Assembly (NCBI GenBank): GCA_022616415.1
Contig: JAKEEU010000040.1
Span: 62,001-126,000 of the forward strand
From: Candidatus Zhuqueibacterota bacterium
GTDB taxonomy: Bacteria > Zhuqueibacterota > Zhuqueibacteria > Zhuqueibacterales > Zhuqueibacteraceae
DNA length: 64,000 bases
Direction: 5' to 3'
Shown: one piece after another, positions 33,055-41,593 of the stretch
How the letters are laid out: every line of letters starts with the position of its first letter
How positions within the stretch are numbered: the stretch's first letter is position 1
Notes under the pieces: model-generated
Databases searched by the model: none
What the model was told of the DNA's origin: nothing
Seen by the model: only the letters and a program-made list of their open reading frames with translations
Made by a program: the position numbers and the translations under genes

Positions 33055-36000
33055 TCAATTCACCGAATTGGCAGCATATTGTTTTACCGATGATACAGCC
33101 GTAGTTCCGGTCAAATTATAAGCACCCCAATACCTAGGGTGCGGATATTTCAAATAAGGATCTTTTTTCAGTTTGGTGATGCTGGCTTGCTGCATAGTTT
33201 GCAGCGCCAACATGGTATCACCATGGTGATGCCAGTTCTCGAGAAATTCGGCCATTTGGAATGCCACTTGCGCGGCGTCAACTTTCCACAAAGTTGCCAA
33301 TACTTGTTTGGTGCCACCAGTTAAAAAGCTGCGCTGCAAGCCCGAAAGTCCGGCGCCACTATAAATTCGGCTACCGGTCGTTTCACAACCGGCTAAAATG
33401 ACCAGCGCGGCTTGCTGCCAATCAACCGAATCAATAGCATCATAATCTAATTTGTTGTATTGTCTAGGCTGATTCAACGGAAACATGATGTACGACTGCC
33501 AGGGATCCTCCCAATTCGCCTGAGCATGGGCATAGAAAAAGTACAAATCATAGCCGTTGGCCAAAGATGACTTGAACTCGACCCCGTTCAACCATCCTGT
33601 TCTCAGTATCGAATTTTTGTTGCCCAAAGTGTTCATACGATCCATAATTTGGGGGGCGTCATACATCAGTGGATCAATTGAAGCCAAGATTCGAGGGGCG
33701 TTTGAGGTTTCGCTACGGGTCATTCGCTTTGTAAATATTGAGGCAGCGGATAGATTCATAATGGCTTTATGGTTAATCAAAAAATCCGGCTCTATTCCAT
33801 CTGTTATCACCAGGGTACTAAACGGTAACGCATGTAAAAATTCGTCGGGAACGATATAAAAGCGATCAATTTTTTCGAGAAACCCAGCCACCCCTTCCAG
33901 AAGCTTGTTGTACAAAATATGCGAGAGTTCAACCGTCTTCAAGAATTCCTGCCGTAAGCGTTGGTCGTTGTAATCACCCGCTGTTTGCTCATTTGCCGTC
34001 AAATGGTTCAGATATTCATCAACCTCGGCTTGGAGTTCGCGCTTCGTAACGGCAGAACGAAAAATTTCCAATTCGCTTCGAGTAAGCGCAAAAGTATAAA
34101 GTGTATCTTCAGTGACTATATAATCAATAATGGCCTCATCTGACCCCAACTTCTTCTGGAGATTAGTGACATTAGTGTATAGCAAATTCTTCGTTACTTT
34201 GTTCGACATTGCGGAATGACCAAGCCGACGATTCAAAGCCCGGGCTTTGATATAATCTGATTTGACAAAAGCGGAATCACTCTGCCCGAGTTGAATATCC
34301 AGCTTGACCGCGTTCTTAAGATTTTCATAGATGCTATGTTGAAAGAAAATTAGACGTTTCTCTTGGTCATACAAATGGCTCAACGCCTCGGTTTCATACA
34401 ACAGCAAATCTGCATAGTGCTTAGCCTGGGTGTATTCTCCAGCTTTGCTTGCTGCTTCTACAACAAGGGCCATCGCATTGATAAGTTGCTGTTTATTTCC
34501 GTTTTTTTGTACTCTGGCAATGACTTTTTCTAAATCTTCAGCAGGATATTCTAAGAGTTTTAAATCCTTTTTCGCCTTCAATGCTAATGTTGCCTGTCGC
34601 AGGATAGCGTTTATTTCCTGCAGAACAATGCCATAATCGGCACAAATTTGACGTGCTCCGGCTAAAGCTTCATGGGCTTTATCGAATTGCTCCAAAATTT
34701 CGTAAAGGGTTGCAGTAGCGAACAAATGCCTTACACGAAGATCAGGCGAATCGATGAATTGCTTTGCATTCTCCAGCGCCATTTTTGCTGCTGTCATATC
34801 TTTCTTTTGGATAAAAGCCTGCGCTACACGAAGCCAATATCTGCTCATTCGTTCAGGATTGAAGAAGCCCTTTATGTTCTCACCATACGCTCGCGCCTGC
34901 TCATAATAGAAAATCGCTTTTTCAGGCAGATTGTATTCCAAAAACAGATTTCCCAGATTGAGATAAGCATAAAATACATTGAGTTGATCAGGCTCAATTC
35001 CTTTTCTTTCATCTCCTTTACCATAAGTGATTGCTTCTTGAAATTCTGTTTCCGCAGTTTGGAAATCGCCAAGATTCTTTGCGGCTTGTCCTCGATGGAT
35101 ATGATAGAGAGTTTTTTGTCGTGTATTTGTAGCCGCCAAGCCGGACAGATTTAAATAATAAACCATTAAACTGTAATCGCCCATGTTGTACGCTGCGGCT
35201 GAAATTCTTTCCATGCATTTGTCTTTATACACATTCATCCAACGAACATGCCGCCATCGTTGTATCAATCGCAACACGTCTTTCAGTCTCTTAAGCGCTT
35301 CGTCAAAGCGCCCGGTGAGCATAAGTTGATTGCCAATATTCAATTCAGTGCTTACAGCACGCAAATAATGTCTCGTTACTAAACTTTCTCGAGTTATCCA
35401 ATCACCTAAAGCAAAGCCAATATTAAACAGCGATTCGAGTCCCTCGGCAATCGCATTTTGTAGGCGGAAACAAATATCGAGATACAATCGACGATCCGGT
35501 ATTGCAACGAGACTATGAAAACCAGAAATAGCAAAAAATTTTGCACGTTCAAAATGACTTTGATTATATGCGATTCGTGACAAATCCGCCGCCTTTGCTG
35601 CCACCCGCCAGCGTTTCCACTCCTGGTCATCCGCTTTCTCCAAAAAATCCATCAATGGTTCCCAGTAGGCATAATTCGCCCACGCATCGAGCTCTGCAGC
35701 AATTTTACGAGCAGCAACAAAGTTTTCGCTCGGAACGCTCTCAGGCTTGTTTCGCCGCATCCAATAAAGCTTGGGCAAATTACCCGCAAGACGCGATTCG
35801 TACAAACCGGCAAGCGAGTCGTCCATGACTGCAGGAATTTCGGGAAACAGCAAGGTATCGGCGGGCAGGCTCAGGTCTTCTTTGGCGACTTCCTGATTGA
35901 CCTGGTTGACGATGGAATCGGGGACATCCTGGCTCACGAGAAACTCAACCGCGGCGAGGGCGATTTTCTCTTTTTCTTTGGGATCGGGCGTTTCGCGGCA

Positions 36001-36123
36001 TCGCTGCTCGAAATCCTGCAAGCTCGACCGGTGTGCAAAGGCCAGGAACAGGATAGAGAGTATGAGAATGCCATCCAGCCAGTAAGGAAGATGCTTGTTC
36101 TGTAGTCGACTCAAGAGTCTCAT
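33055..36123 (-). CDS. TPR-CHAT caspase-like protease, membrane anchored
   Basis: A 1022-residue protein. Near the N-terminus is one membrane helix (LDGILILSILFLAFA). A long helical region (residues ~150-640) has repeated TPR-type units such as NLGDFQTAETEFQEAITYGK and LGNLFLEYNLPEKAIFYYEQ. The C-terminal ~300 residues form a CHAT domain with the catalytic pair His866 (FFYAHAQ) and Cys913 (LAGCETT), and the family end motif WGAYNLTG. CHAT proteases are separase/caspase relatives; TPR-CHAT proteins act in type III-E CRISPR and gasdermin defence, but no CRISPR or gasdermin gene is here. It lies at the downstream end of a sigma/anti-sigma/HExxH gene set. Confidence 0.93.
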   Translation of the reverse strand: MRLLSRLQNKHLPYWLDGILILSILFLAFAHRSSLQDFEQRCRETPDPKEKEKIALAAVEFLVSQDVPDSIVNQVNQEVAKEDLSLPADTLLFPEIPAVMDDSLAGLYESRLAGNLPKLYWMRRNKPESVPSENFVAARKIAAELDAWANYAYWEPLMDFLEKADDQEWKRWRVAAKAADLSRIAYNQSHFERAKFFAISGFHSLVAIPDRRLYLDICFRLQNAIAEGLESLFNIGFALGDWITRESLVTRHYLRAVSTELNIGNQLMLTGRFDEALKRLKDVLRLIQRWRHVRWMNVYKDKCMERISAAAYNMGDYSLMVYYLNLSGLAATNTRQKTLYHIHRGQAAKNLGDFQTAETEFQEAITYGKGDERKGIEPDQLNVFYAYLNLGNLFLEYNLPEKAIFYYEQARAYGENIKGFFNPERMSRYWLRVAQAFIQKKDMTAAKMALENAKQFIDSPDLRVRHLFATATLYEILEQFDKAHEALAGARQICADYGIVLQEINAILRQATLALKAKKDLKLLEYPAEDLEKVIARVQKNGNKQQLINAMALVVEAASKAGEYTQAKHYADLLLYETEALSHLYDQEKRLIFFQHSIYENLKNAVKLDIQLGQSDSAFVKSDYIKARALNRRLGHSAMSNKVTKNLLYTNVTNLQKKLGSDEAIIDYIVTEDTLYTFALTRSELEIFRSAVTKRELQAEVDEYLNHLTANEQTAGDYNDQRLRQEFLKTVELSHILYNKLLEGVAGFLEKIDRFYIVPDEFLHALPFSTLVITDGIEPDFLINHKAIMNLSAASIFTKRMTRSETSNAPRILASIDPLMYDAPQIMDRMNTLGNKNSILRTGWLNGVEFKSSLANGYDLYFFYAHAQANWEDPWQSYIMFPLNQPRQYNKLDYDAIDSVDWQQAALVILAGCETTGSRIYSGAGLSGLQRSFLTGGTKQVLATLWKVDAAQVAFQMAEFLENWHHHGDTMLALQTMQQASITKLKKDPYLKYPHPRYWGAYNLTGTTAVSSVKQYAANSVN

Positions 36124-36176
36124 GGCAATGCCCTAAAATATTTTTCCCGTCTCAAAGAATCAAGCAGCCCTTTGAA

Positions 36177-36677
36177 TCAGGCGGCTGTGTTGGCCGCTTC
36201 TTTGTTATGGGAGGAATAATGATTGGATGAATATACCTGCCCACGGTCGACCCAGCGTCCGGGTTGCTTCGGCAGGCGCTTGCCAAAGGTCTTAAGCTGA
36301 ACCCACCGATAATAACACCAGGCGGAAAGGAAGCGGCGCAATTTCCCGGGCCGCAAGGAGAACTGAAAGAAATTCCCCGAGGTCAACGCGAAGCGGCGCC
36401 GGGCGAGCCAAAGCTCTTCCAGCCAAGTGTATTCATCGGCGCAATCGCCGATCAGCCGGCAGGCGTCATTGTGGACGCTGTTCAAAAGATTCCGCAGGCG
36501 CACTTTTTCGTTGACGACGCGCGTGCGAGCGTCAGGCTGGTCTGCCACATTCTCCCAATGCTGCACGATTTCAGCGCAGCACGAGACCTTTTCTTCGTAT
36601 TTCCGCATCGCGTCGAGCCTCAGCGGCCGGACTCGCCGCAACAAAAAGTGCCGAAATTTTTCGTCATGTCCCAGCAT
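36177..36677 (-). CDS. Hypothetical basic protein of the CHAT locus
   Basis: A 166-residue Arg- and Trp-rich protein with no recognised domain. CADEYTWLEELWLARRRFA and SAWCYYRWVQLKTFGKRL look like helical stretches. The ATG at 36677 has TGGAGA nine bases upstream, which favours this frame over the plus-strand overlap. It lies 53 bp before the CHAT gene and 215 bp after the HExxH gene, so it is probably part of the same transcript. Cys-rich positions (SCCAE, NDACRL, GDCADE) could bind metal, speculatively. Confidence 0.65.
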   Translation of the reverse strand: MLGHDEKFRHFLLRRVRPLRLDAMRKYEEKVSCCAEIVQHWENVADQPDARTRVVNEKVRLRNLLNSVHNDACRLIGDCADEYTWLEELWLARRRFALTSGNFFQFSLRPGKLRRFLSAWCYYRWVQLKTFGKRLPKQPGRWVDRGQVYSSNHYSSHNKEAANTAA

Positions 36678-36717
36678 GGTGGATTATCTCCATAAAATAA
36701 TAAAACCTTGAAACTGC

Positions 36718-36757
36718 AGCAAAAGGGGAACCGCAACGAAAAGAGAACTGCAACGAA
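36718..36757. repeat. Dispersed repeat family D, tandem copy 4
   Basis: Two adjacent versions of the word: GCAAAAGGGGAACCGCAACG and AAAAGAGAACTGCAACGAAA. Intergenic within the CHAT locus. Confidence 0.6.
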
Positions 36758-36830
36758 AAAAGCTTTTTCGTGTTTTTTGTATACCTTTGACACGCAGAGT
36801 TTAGAATAAAATTCTAAACTTTTTTACTGC

Positions 36831-36885
36831 CAACGGATAGAAAAACCCAGTGGATAAAACTTTTACAGTTGGGTTTTTCTATGTT
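36831..36885. repeat. Inverted-repeat family C, variant copy
   Basis: CAACGGATAG leads into a stem ATAGAAAAACCCA/TGGGTTTTTCTAT with loop near 36850-36870. It ends just before the HExxH gene stop and may terminate it. Confidence 0.6.
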
Positions 36886-36892
36886 AGATCAA

Positions 36893-38467
36893 CTACGGCA
36901 TCAAAAAATCACGATTGACTTTGACCCATAGCCGGTCGTAAATGAAGTCCGTCAACAGCTCGTCGAATTGAAAGACGTCTTCCGTTACTTCCATCGTGCA
37001 GCGCACTTCCGGGTTCTTGCGCGAGGGGAAATAACTGCGCCACCCTTGCGCGGCGATGTGATGGTCCCGGTCGGACTCGTAGAAAAAACCGTTGTAGCGG
37101 GCGAAGTGCTTGTGTACCGGAACGTGATGAGTCTTGTCCATCTTTTCCGGATTGCGAAAGACGCGGTTGATTTCGACGCCGCCGGTTACGTCGTCTTCTT
37201 CCCCGGAAGGCTCGCGAATCACCAAATAATCATAATACTCGTCCACGATCATGCCATGGCTGACGGAGCTCATGGCGTGCGCAAACTCGTGTACCGGCAG
37301 CTTGGCGCGAACGTCATACGCGCTCATGGCCACCAAACCCATGCCGTTTTCCGGCGGAAAATATTCGTGGAGCATGGCCACGTCCTTTGCAGAGTTTTCC
37401 GCGCACCGTTTTTTCTCCTCCGGGCTTTTGACGATCTCGCCACTCTTTTCGCAAAAGGGGTCGATGGAAAAAGTGAAGGCTTTGCCCTCTTCCGGGTCTT
37501 TCGTTTTAGTATCTTTAAGCGCCATCCGCGCGCTCGAAATGTCGTGGGTCGGCGAGGCGGAAAGCGCGAAGATCACGTCGATGTGCCGGATGCGGTTGTT
37601 GGTTTTTTCACGCACGAGGCGTGAGATCTTTTCACGGGTCTCTTGGTTCGGCACCAACATCCGATGGGCGAAGGTTTCCAGCGGAACGCCGTCGCCGGCA
37701 TCATCGCCGGTTTCTCCGGAATCGATTTCCAATTTGCCGAGAAACTCGCGCACGTAACACTGGTTTTTCACCAGCTCGTAATCGACCGGTTTGGCGGAAT
37801 CGCTGAGCAAGGCTTCGGTTTCGTTTACCGTTACGACGCGGATCTTGCCGAAAATGTCGGGCCGGCCGATCATTTCGTTGAATTCGAAGCTGAACAACGC
37901 GCGATAAACCGCTTTCAAAAAGACGCTGTCGTTGTCCATGATCGGATCGCGCTGCGCCAAAATTTTGCCGTTCTTTGGCTCGCGCAGCCGGATGAAGGGA
38001 TTGGCGACGAACACGATCGTATAAGGATGCTCCATTTCCCGGCCTTGCGGGCCTGTCACTTCGTCGTAAGCTTCGAAATTGAAAACCTTGAACGGCTCGT
38101 CGTTGTAGAGCTTGCGCGTGTTGTCATCCCAATCCTTTTGCGGAGTCGGGGTTTTGATGATATTGACGACCTCGTTGCGATTGTACCAGAACCAAAGCTG
38201 AAACCATTCGGGGTGGAGGTGCTTCAAAAAAAGGTAGGCGAGCAGATTGTAGAGCAGACAGAAAACGGCGCCGGTGAAGTAGCCGATGACGAGCCACTCG
38301 ATAAATAGGAGAAAATTTCGTTGTTCCGGCGCTGCAAAGATCAGGTGGGCAAGCAACGCGGCCAAGCCCAAAGTTATGCCAAATAGGTGGGCGCGCAGCA
38401 CTTTCATCCGCGGGGGGCGAATGACTTTTAGCCAGGTTTTGCCTTTTCGCGTGGTTTTAAAAATCAT
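36893..38467 (-). CDS. Membrane protein with HExxH metalloprotease motif
   Basis: A 524-residue protein with two N-terminal membrane helices (residues ~25-47 and ~55-90), then a large soluble part. LPVHEFAHAMSSVSHG carries HExxH: His393, Glu394, His397. Further His/Glu/Asp lie downstream (IVDEYYDYL; HHVPVHKHF). This strongly suggests a zinc peptidase; a resemblance to M64-type enzymes is possible but I do not recognise the family. A Cys pair in YVREFLG/CEKSGE regions is present. It lies between the zinc-finger anti-sigma gene and the CHAT gene in the same direction. Confidence 0.8.
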   Translation of the reverse strand: MIFKTTRKGKTWLKVIRPPRMKVLRAHLFGITLGLAALLAHLIFAAPEQRNFLLFIEWLVIGYFTGAVFCLLYNLLAYLFLKHLHPEWFQLWFWYNRNEVVNIIKTPTPQKDWDDNTRKLYNDEPFKVFNFEAYDEVTGPQGREMEHPYTIVFVANPFIRLREPKNGKILAQRDPIMDNDSVFLKAVYRALFSFEFNEMIGRPDIFGKIRVVTVNETEALLSDSAKPVDYELVKNQCYVREFLGKLEIDSGETGDDAGDGVPLETFAHRMLVPNQETREKISRLVREKTNNRIRHIDVIFALSASPTHDISSARMALKDTKTKDPEEGKAFTFSIDPFCEKSGEIVKSPEEKKRCAENSAKDVAMLHEYFPPENGMGLVAMSAYDVRAKLPVHEFAHAMSSVSHGMIVDEYYDYLVIREPSGEEDDVTGGVEINRVFRNPEKMDKTHHVPVHKHFARYNGFFYESDRDHHIAAQGWRSYFPSRKNPEVRCTMEVTEDVFQFDELLTDFIYDRLWVKVNRDFLMP

Positions 38468-38633
38468 GCGGCCTTTCCTCCCTCCTCCGATAGCGGTTTA
38501 ACCTACACGCCCACGGGTGTAACCCGTCCGCACCATGCTTGGCAAGCTTGATGAAGTCCCAAAACCACGAAAAACCCGCGCTGCCAGCGTGCGAACAGCC
38601 GAAAGCGGATCTACAGCCGTTGGCGGGCGACAA

Positions 38634-39833
38634 TCATTTTTTTTCTCTAAGCTCCTGCAATTGCGCTTGGGCGGCGTTGCGCCATTCGGCTTTGATATTT
38701 GCAAGCGCGATGTATTTCTCCCAAAGGGCCTCGGCGGCGCTGTTGCCGAGCTGAGTTTGCGCGATCGCCAAGTTGTAAAGCGCTTCATCGAGGCGCGGAT
38801 TCAACTCGTACGCGCGCTGAAAAGCGGCGGCGGCGGCGGCAAATTGCTGCCGCTGAAAAAACCAAATGCCGCGGTCGTTGATCACGGCGGCGTTTTGCGG
38901 CGAAGCGGCTTCCAGGAGCTTTAATAATGAGTCGCTCGAATCATATCTTTCCTGGAGTAAAAAATATTGCGCCAAGCGCAACCGCGCCTTTTCACCATTT
39001 TGATTATAGGTGAGCGCCCCTCTTAACAAGGAATCGGTGGGCAGCTTCTTCGGGCTCATGATTTCAGCTTCTCCGGAAGAGCCGTAACCTTGAGCGGGGC
39101 GCAATTCACCTTTGTAGAAAATTTTGTTTTGCTCCAGCAATTGCGATTCGCCCTGCGAGGCCAAACGATAGTATTGATAAGCCGGCCACGCCCACCATTT
39201 GCCGACAACGCCCAAGACCAAAACCAGCGCCAAAGCCCAAGCCGGACGCGGAATGCGAGGGATTGATACGGGCAATGCCAAACGGTCCGGTATCTGGCGG
39301 ATTAAATCGAGAAGTCCCGGTTTTTTCGGCATCAACTTTTTGATCGCGTTCACTTGCCCGGAAATTTCAAATGGCGGCAGAGCCGCCAGCAAGTTTTTCT
39401 CTTCTTCGCTCGCCGGCGCGAAACTGACTTGAAAGGCGGCGATGAGCTGCCGGCGGCAGGCATTGCACATAGCCAAATGTTTTTCCACTTCTCGCAGTCG
39501 CCGCTTGGGCAGCGAGTTGCTGATAAAGCGATCAATCTGCTCCGGCGGCGGGCAGCTTTCTTCTCTCTCATCAGCCGGTTCGTCGTGTACTGGCTTGCGC
39601 TGGTGCGCCGTTGCAAGTTTAGTTTCTTGGGCGCGCAGGTGTGACGAAAACAGCGCCATAGTTTCCGTGCAATGCTCGCAATCGGCGAGATGCTTCTCTA
39701 TCGTCTGAGAATCGTCACTCCTAAGGCCTTGCCGATGCTCGAAAAGTTTTTGCAAAGGGATATGTTGCGGCATACTGCGTGTTCCTTCCATTAGGTGCTT
39801 ATTTTGATCCTTTCCATAACCTAATTTTTGCAT
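38634..39833 (-). CDS. Membrane protein with two anti-sigma zinc fingers and TPRs
   Basis: A 399-residue protein. Two HxxxCxxC zinc motifs of anti-sigma (zf-HC2) type: His48-Cys52-Cys55 (KHLADCEHC) and His119-Cys123-Cys126 (KHLAMCNAC). One membrane helix at ~198-216 (AWALALVLVLGVVGKWW). The C-terminal part has TPRs (FFQRQQFAAAAAAFQRAYEL; DEALYNLAIAQTQLGN) that would face the periplasm. By analogy it should hold the sigma factor encoded just upstream. The ATG at 39833 follows GAGGGG; the gene begins 65 bp after the sigma gene ends. Confidence 0.88.
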   Translation of the reverse strand: MQKLGYGKDQNKHLMEGTRSMPQHIPLQKLFEHRQGLRSDDSQTIEKHLADCEHCTETMALFSSHLRAQETKLATAHQRKPVHDEPADEREESCPPPEQIDRFISNSLPKRRLREVEKHLAMCNACRRQLIAAFQVSFAPASEEEKNLLAALPPFEISGQVNAIKKLMPKKPGLLDLIRQIPDRLALPVSIPRIPRPAWALALVLVLGVVGKWWAWPAYQYYRLASQGESQLLEQNKIFYKGELRPAQGYGSSGEAEIMSPKKLPTDSLLRGALTYNQNGEKARLRLAQYFLLQERYDSSDSLLKLLEAASPQNAAVINDRGIWFFQRQQFAAAAAAFQRAYELNPRLDEALYNLAIAQTQLGNSAAEALWEKYIALANIKAEWRNAAQAQLQELREKK

Positions 39834-39898
39834 ATTTATCCCCTCTACTTATATAGACACGCAAATCACCCCAAAACTCACGCCCCTTTCGAAAATTT

Positions 39899-40678
39899 TT
39901 ATTGTTTTTTGAGGTATGCCTTCAATTTGCCTCGAATACGGGTGATCTGTTGTTCAACGGCGTGGATGGTACCGAAGCCGAGGCCGCGTATTTCGATGAT
40001 CTCTTTGGCCGAAAGACCATCGATGAAGGCTAATTTGCAAATGAGAATGTTGCGGTATTTATTTTTGCCGTGGATAACCTCGCGCAGGCATTGCTCGATG
40101 GTATCCAATAAAATGATATAATCCTCCTGATCTTTGGTGATTGGATCGACGTACATCTCGCTGTCGGACATATCTTGAGAAGAATCCGGCGGCTGCGAGT
40201 TTTTTTCCTGATTGAGAATAGTTAACGCCACCCTGGCTGCCACTCTTCGCAAAAAAGCCTTCGCTTCTTGGTCGGTCTTGCCGCGAAAAGACAGCAGCGC
40301 CCGCCGGCCGTTTTCCAAAAGCCGCACGTTGAGCTTTTGCATGATGTCGGCGCACAAATAGTTGTAACGACTGTTTGATGAGAAGCCGATGACGCGGCAG
40401 ATAGCCGTGCGAATATCTTGTTGATAGCGACGGAAAAATTCCTCCCACGCGTTTTCGTCAACCGGCAAGCCGGCGCAACGTTTGAACAGCTTGTCGGCAG
40501 AAAGGTCGTGCCATAAGGCCGCCAGCAAAGCTAAGCCAAAAAATGGACAATTGCGCGAAGGCGCGCCTAAAATAAAAATCTCCACTGCCGCAATCCCGGC
40601 GAGAGCCAGCGAGAAAAACCTCCATCTCTTTTTTGTCCGTGAATCGCCCCACTCCTCGTGGTTAGCGGCTTTGATCAT
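39899..40678 (-). CDS. ECF-like sigma factor with hydrophobic N-terminal extension
   Basis: A 259-residue sigma-70-type protein. Residues ~75-190 look like region 2 (ENAWEEFFRRYQQDIRTAI). Residues ~205-257 look like region 4 with its HTH (DGLSAKEIIEIRGLGFGTI then HAVEQQITRIRGKLKAYL). Unusually, residues ~20-55 are hydrophobic (FFSLALAGIAAVEIFILGA; FFGLALLAALW), predicted to enter the membrane. The ATG at 40678 has GGAG close upstream, so the extension appears real, though initiation at an internal TTG near residue 51 would give a normal ECF length. First gene of the CHAT locus. Confidence 0.85.
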   Translation of the reverse strand: MIKAANHEEWGDSRTKKRWRFFSLALAGIAAVEIFILGAPSRNCPFFGLALLAALWHDLSADKLFKRCAGLPVDENAWEEFFRRYQQDIRTAICRVIGFSSNSRYNYLCADIMQKLNVRLLENGRRALLSFRGKTDQEAKAFLRRVAARVALTILNQEKNSQPPDSSQDMSDSEMYVDPITKDQEDYIILLDTIEQCLREVIHGKNKYRNILICKLAFIDGLSAKEIIEIRGLGFGTIHAVEQQITRIRGKLKAYLKKQ

Positions 40679-40899
40679 TTACTCCGTCCGAAGCTGTCAC
40701 GCTATGGTGCCATGGTGATTTGATTAGTCCCGCGATGTCGAACTGTGATGTCTGCCCAAAACGACTCTATGTCCACAAACATTCTGTTCAACCCGGCAGT
40801 TCCTAAGGAAGAATTTTTCCTGGGGGAGTCGTGCGTGGAACGATAGAAATATTAAAAGATTTTATCAAATAGTCAAGACTTTTTTAAGAAGTAAGCAAA

Positions 40900-41087
40900 T
40901 TATAAGACCTCACCCCATTGCAGTTTTTTGGTGCGTTTGAAGACTTCGCGGTCGTTCTTGCCGTCGCGATGTTGCACGATGCCGCCGGCGGTGCAGAGCC
41001 GCGCTTCGGCGTAAGCTTTGGTGACTTGCGGCGCCCGAATGATTCTGGCTCGCGGCACGTTCGCCGGCGCAATGCGCCCATGCCGTG
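40900..41087 (-). pseudogene. C-terminal relic of an unidentified gene
   Basis: A minus-strand frame with no start reads IRAPQVTKAYAEARLCTAGG then QHRDGKNDREVFKRTKKLQW, ending at a TAA at 40900. Its codon pattern is protein-like and one adjacent frame has a longer start-bearing shadow. Family not recognised. Confidence 0.4.
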
Positions 41088-41234
41088 ATTAGAATATTTC
41101 GGCGAAATTGGGCGTGGATCAGTGACATTTGGCGGAAAATATCTCTGCCGAAAATTACTGATTTCGCCAAGCGTCGACGCAAAAGTAAATTTTCAGCCTC
41201 TTGATTTTTATACTCGTTTAGGGTTAAAATTACA

Positions 41235-41318
41235 GTCATTGCGAGGCGTCCCGCTTTTCAGCGGGACAATCTCTTGATTTTCAAAGGATTGCTTCGCTGA
41301 GAAACGCTCGCAATGACG
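41235..41318. repeat. Inverted-repeat family B, copy 2
   Basis: GTCATTGCGAGGCG ... CGCTCGCAATGAC, with GGATTGCTTCGCTGAG on the right arm. The left arm is altered by TCCCGCTTTTCAGCGGGA, itself a palindrome of the kind seen in the TIR genes. Confidence 0.75.
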
Positions 41319-41593
41319 TTACAAAATAACCCGTGATGAGTATAAAAAGTTAAACGCACACTCTCTTCCTCCCTCATTCTACTTTGCCAAACCCAGCCGA
41401 TTTTCTTGCCACAAAAACGCAGCCAGTCGCTGATCCTTTTGTTTATTATTTTGCCCACGCCTTGAAGCAAACCCCGCCTCCATTACGTAAAAACTTTGCA
41501 AAGCGCTTGACATTTCATTTTTTTCCAATTATTATTACAAGCCGGTAGTAATCGGCTAATTTTACCAATGTCGCCAATAAGGAGTCAGTTTTT

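Larger units (their letters stand above)
40679..41593. other. Intergenic region with a relic and a family B repeat
   Basis: About 915 bp without an intact gene. It holds the sigma-gene promoter region, a protein-like relic (40900-41087, minus), and the family B inverted repeat (41235-41318). The remaining sequence shows nothing I can name. Confidence 0.5.

Noticed and set aside
33055-36123. CHAT protein considered as part of a type III-E CRISPR (Craspase) system
   Set aside because: There is no gRAMP/Cas7-11 gene, CRISPR array or Csx30/31-like gene in the window.
36264-36695. Plus-strand open frame of 143 codons overlapping the 36177-36677 gene
   Set aside because: It has no ribosome site and no operon context, while the minus-strand frame has TGGAGA at good spacing and lies between co-oriented genes.
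38498-38788. Minus-strand open frame of 96 codons at the end of the zinc-finger/TPR gene
   Set aside because: Overlaps the last part of the 38634-39833 gene in another frame and has low-complexity, shadow-like composition.
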